The notes beneath the pieces are model-generated. The model was not told the DNA's origin and did not search any database. It worked only from the letters and a program-made list of their open reading frames with translations. Of a stretch of DNA of 64,000 nucleotides, positions 63,294 through 64,000 are shown in pieces. Made by a program: the position numbers and the translations under genes. The stretch is from Bacillus sp. REN3 (GTDB taxonomy: Bacteria; Bacillota; Bacilli; Bacillales; Cytobacillaceae). The stretch lies in contig NZ_JAERSD010000023.1 in NCBI RefSeq assembly GCF_017912555.1, positions 1-64,000 of the forward strand, in the 5' to 3' direction. Positions within the stretch are counted from its first letter, which is position 1. Every line of letters starts with the position of its first letter.

Positions 63294-64000
63294 CCGTAAG
63301 TAGCGTATGCGATCCCTTTCGGGGCAGTAGAAGGGGTGAAAGGTATCGCAAGGAGCGTATGCGCTCCCTTTCGGTTCAGTTGAGAGGGTGAAAGGTATCG
63401 CAAGGAGCGGATGCGATCCCTTTCGAGGCAGTAGAAGGTGTGAAAGGTACCGCAAGGAGCGAATGCGATCCCTTTCGGTTCAGTTGAGAGGGTGAAAGGT
63501 ATCGCAAGGAGCGGATGCGATCCCTTTCGGTTCAGTTGAGAGGGTGAAAGGTATCGCAAGGAGCTAATGCAATCCCTTCCGAGGCAGCTGCAGGGGTGAA
63601 AGGTACCGCAAGAAGTGGATGCGCTCCCTTTCGGGCAGTAGAAGGGGTGAAAGGTATCGCAAGGAGCGTATGCGCTCCCTTTCGGTTCAGTTGAGAGGGT
63701 GAAAGGTATCGCAAGGAGCGTATGCGCTCCCTTTTGGTTCAGTTGAGAGGGTGAAAGGTATCGCAAGGAGCGGATGCGCTCCCTTTCGGTTCAGTTGAGA
63801 GGGTGAAAGGTATCGCAAGGAGTGGATGCGATCCCTTTCGAGGCAGCTGCAGGGGTGGAAAGGTACCGCAAGAAGCGAATGCGATCCCTTTCGAGGCAGT
63901 AGAAGGTGTGAAAGGTACCGCAAGGAGCGAATGCGGTCCCTTTCGAGGCAGTAGAAGGTGTGAAAGGTATCGCAAGGAGCTAATGCAATCCCTTCCGAGG
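63289..64000. repeat. 52-bp tandem repeat, at least thirteen copies, running off the window
   Basis: AGGTA(T/C)CGCAAG starts at 63341, 63393, 63445, 63497, 63549, 63601, 63652, 63704, 63756, 63808, 63861, 63913 and 63965, a step of 52 bp with one 51 and one 53. A degenerate unit precedes at 63289. Each unit has GGAGCG(T/G/A)ATGCG(C/A)TCC, a small hairpin (perfect in the copies with CGCTCC), then CTTTCGGTTCAGTTGAGAGG or CTTTCGAGGCAGTAGAAGG. Two sub-types of the second half alternate irregularly. No gene is visible in this interval. Confidence 0.93.

Noticed and set aside
63216-63975. Minus-strand repetitive frames in the 52-bp array
   Set aside because: Overlapping frames with no start signals; products of repeat periodicity.
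60285-64000. CRISPR array
   Set aside because: Units are contiguous and degenerate without unique spacers between constant repeats, and no cas genes are present.

Overview
This window is chromosomal DNA from a Bacillaceae-type Firmicute. Four things support that. It has a Bacillus-type 23S/5S rRNA end. It has the Bacillus-order purine operon (purE-K-B-C-S-Q-L-F-M-N-H-D) behind a PurR box and a guanine riboswitch. It has the B. subtilis-like strings yebE-yebG, yerA-yerB-yerC, pcrB-pcrA-ligA-camS and gatCAB. Shine-Dalgarno sites are strong throughout. The genus cannot be fixed from the sequence alone; a Mesobacillus/Cytobacillus-like bacillus is a guess.

Layout. 1-2.9 kb: 3' part of a 23S rRNA gene, 5S rRNA and terminator, with no tRNA genes after it. 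3.3-7.2 kb: YIEGIA membrane protein with its small partner, a YitT-type protein, an MFS exporter and a DUF3231 protein. 7.3-9.9 kb: an ssuA-C-B type ABC importer without a monooxygenase gene. 10-25 kb: yebE, yebG and the 12-gene pathway from PRPP to IMP. 25-28.8 kb: a 37-aa membrane peptide, a DUF2892 protein, yerA, yerB and yerC. 29.9-39.2 kb: an SSS-family symporter, pcrB, pcrA, ligA, a CamS lipoprotein and uppP. 39.5-45.4 kb: proline catabolism (P5C dehydrogenase), the glyoxylate shunt (aceB, aceA) and a YueI protein. 46.4-57.7 kb: gatCAB, a DcuC-type carrier, an M20 peptidase, putP, plsY, an ANT(6)-like gene and dagK. 58-63.3 kb: NAD salvage (pncA, pncB) and recQ. The genes themselves are largely core metabolism and housekeeping.

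The unusual content lies between the genes. Most gaps longer than about 400 bp hold a tandem array of degenerate repeats. One family recurs at four separate loci: GGGAGAAT-like boxes spaced exactly 21 bp apart (19.5-20.2, 28.9-29.6, 45.4-46.2 and, inverted, 60.9-61.0 kb). At two of these loci it is built into higher-order units of about 165 and 239 bp. The other arrays each have their own unit: about 51 bp at 3.0 kb, 70 bp at 32.2 kb, 51 bp at 41.2 kb, 44 bp at 51.2 kb, 40 bp at 60.3 kb, and 52 bp from 63.3 kb to the window end. Two arrays sit inside what are normally compact operons (purF|purM and pcrB|pcrA). I found no spacers, no conserved reading frame and no mobile-element genes in the arrays. 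Their function is unknown; this is the strongest candidate here for an undescribed system.
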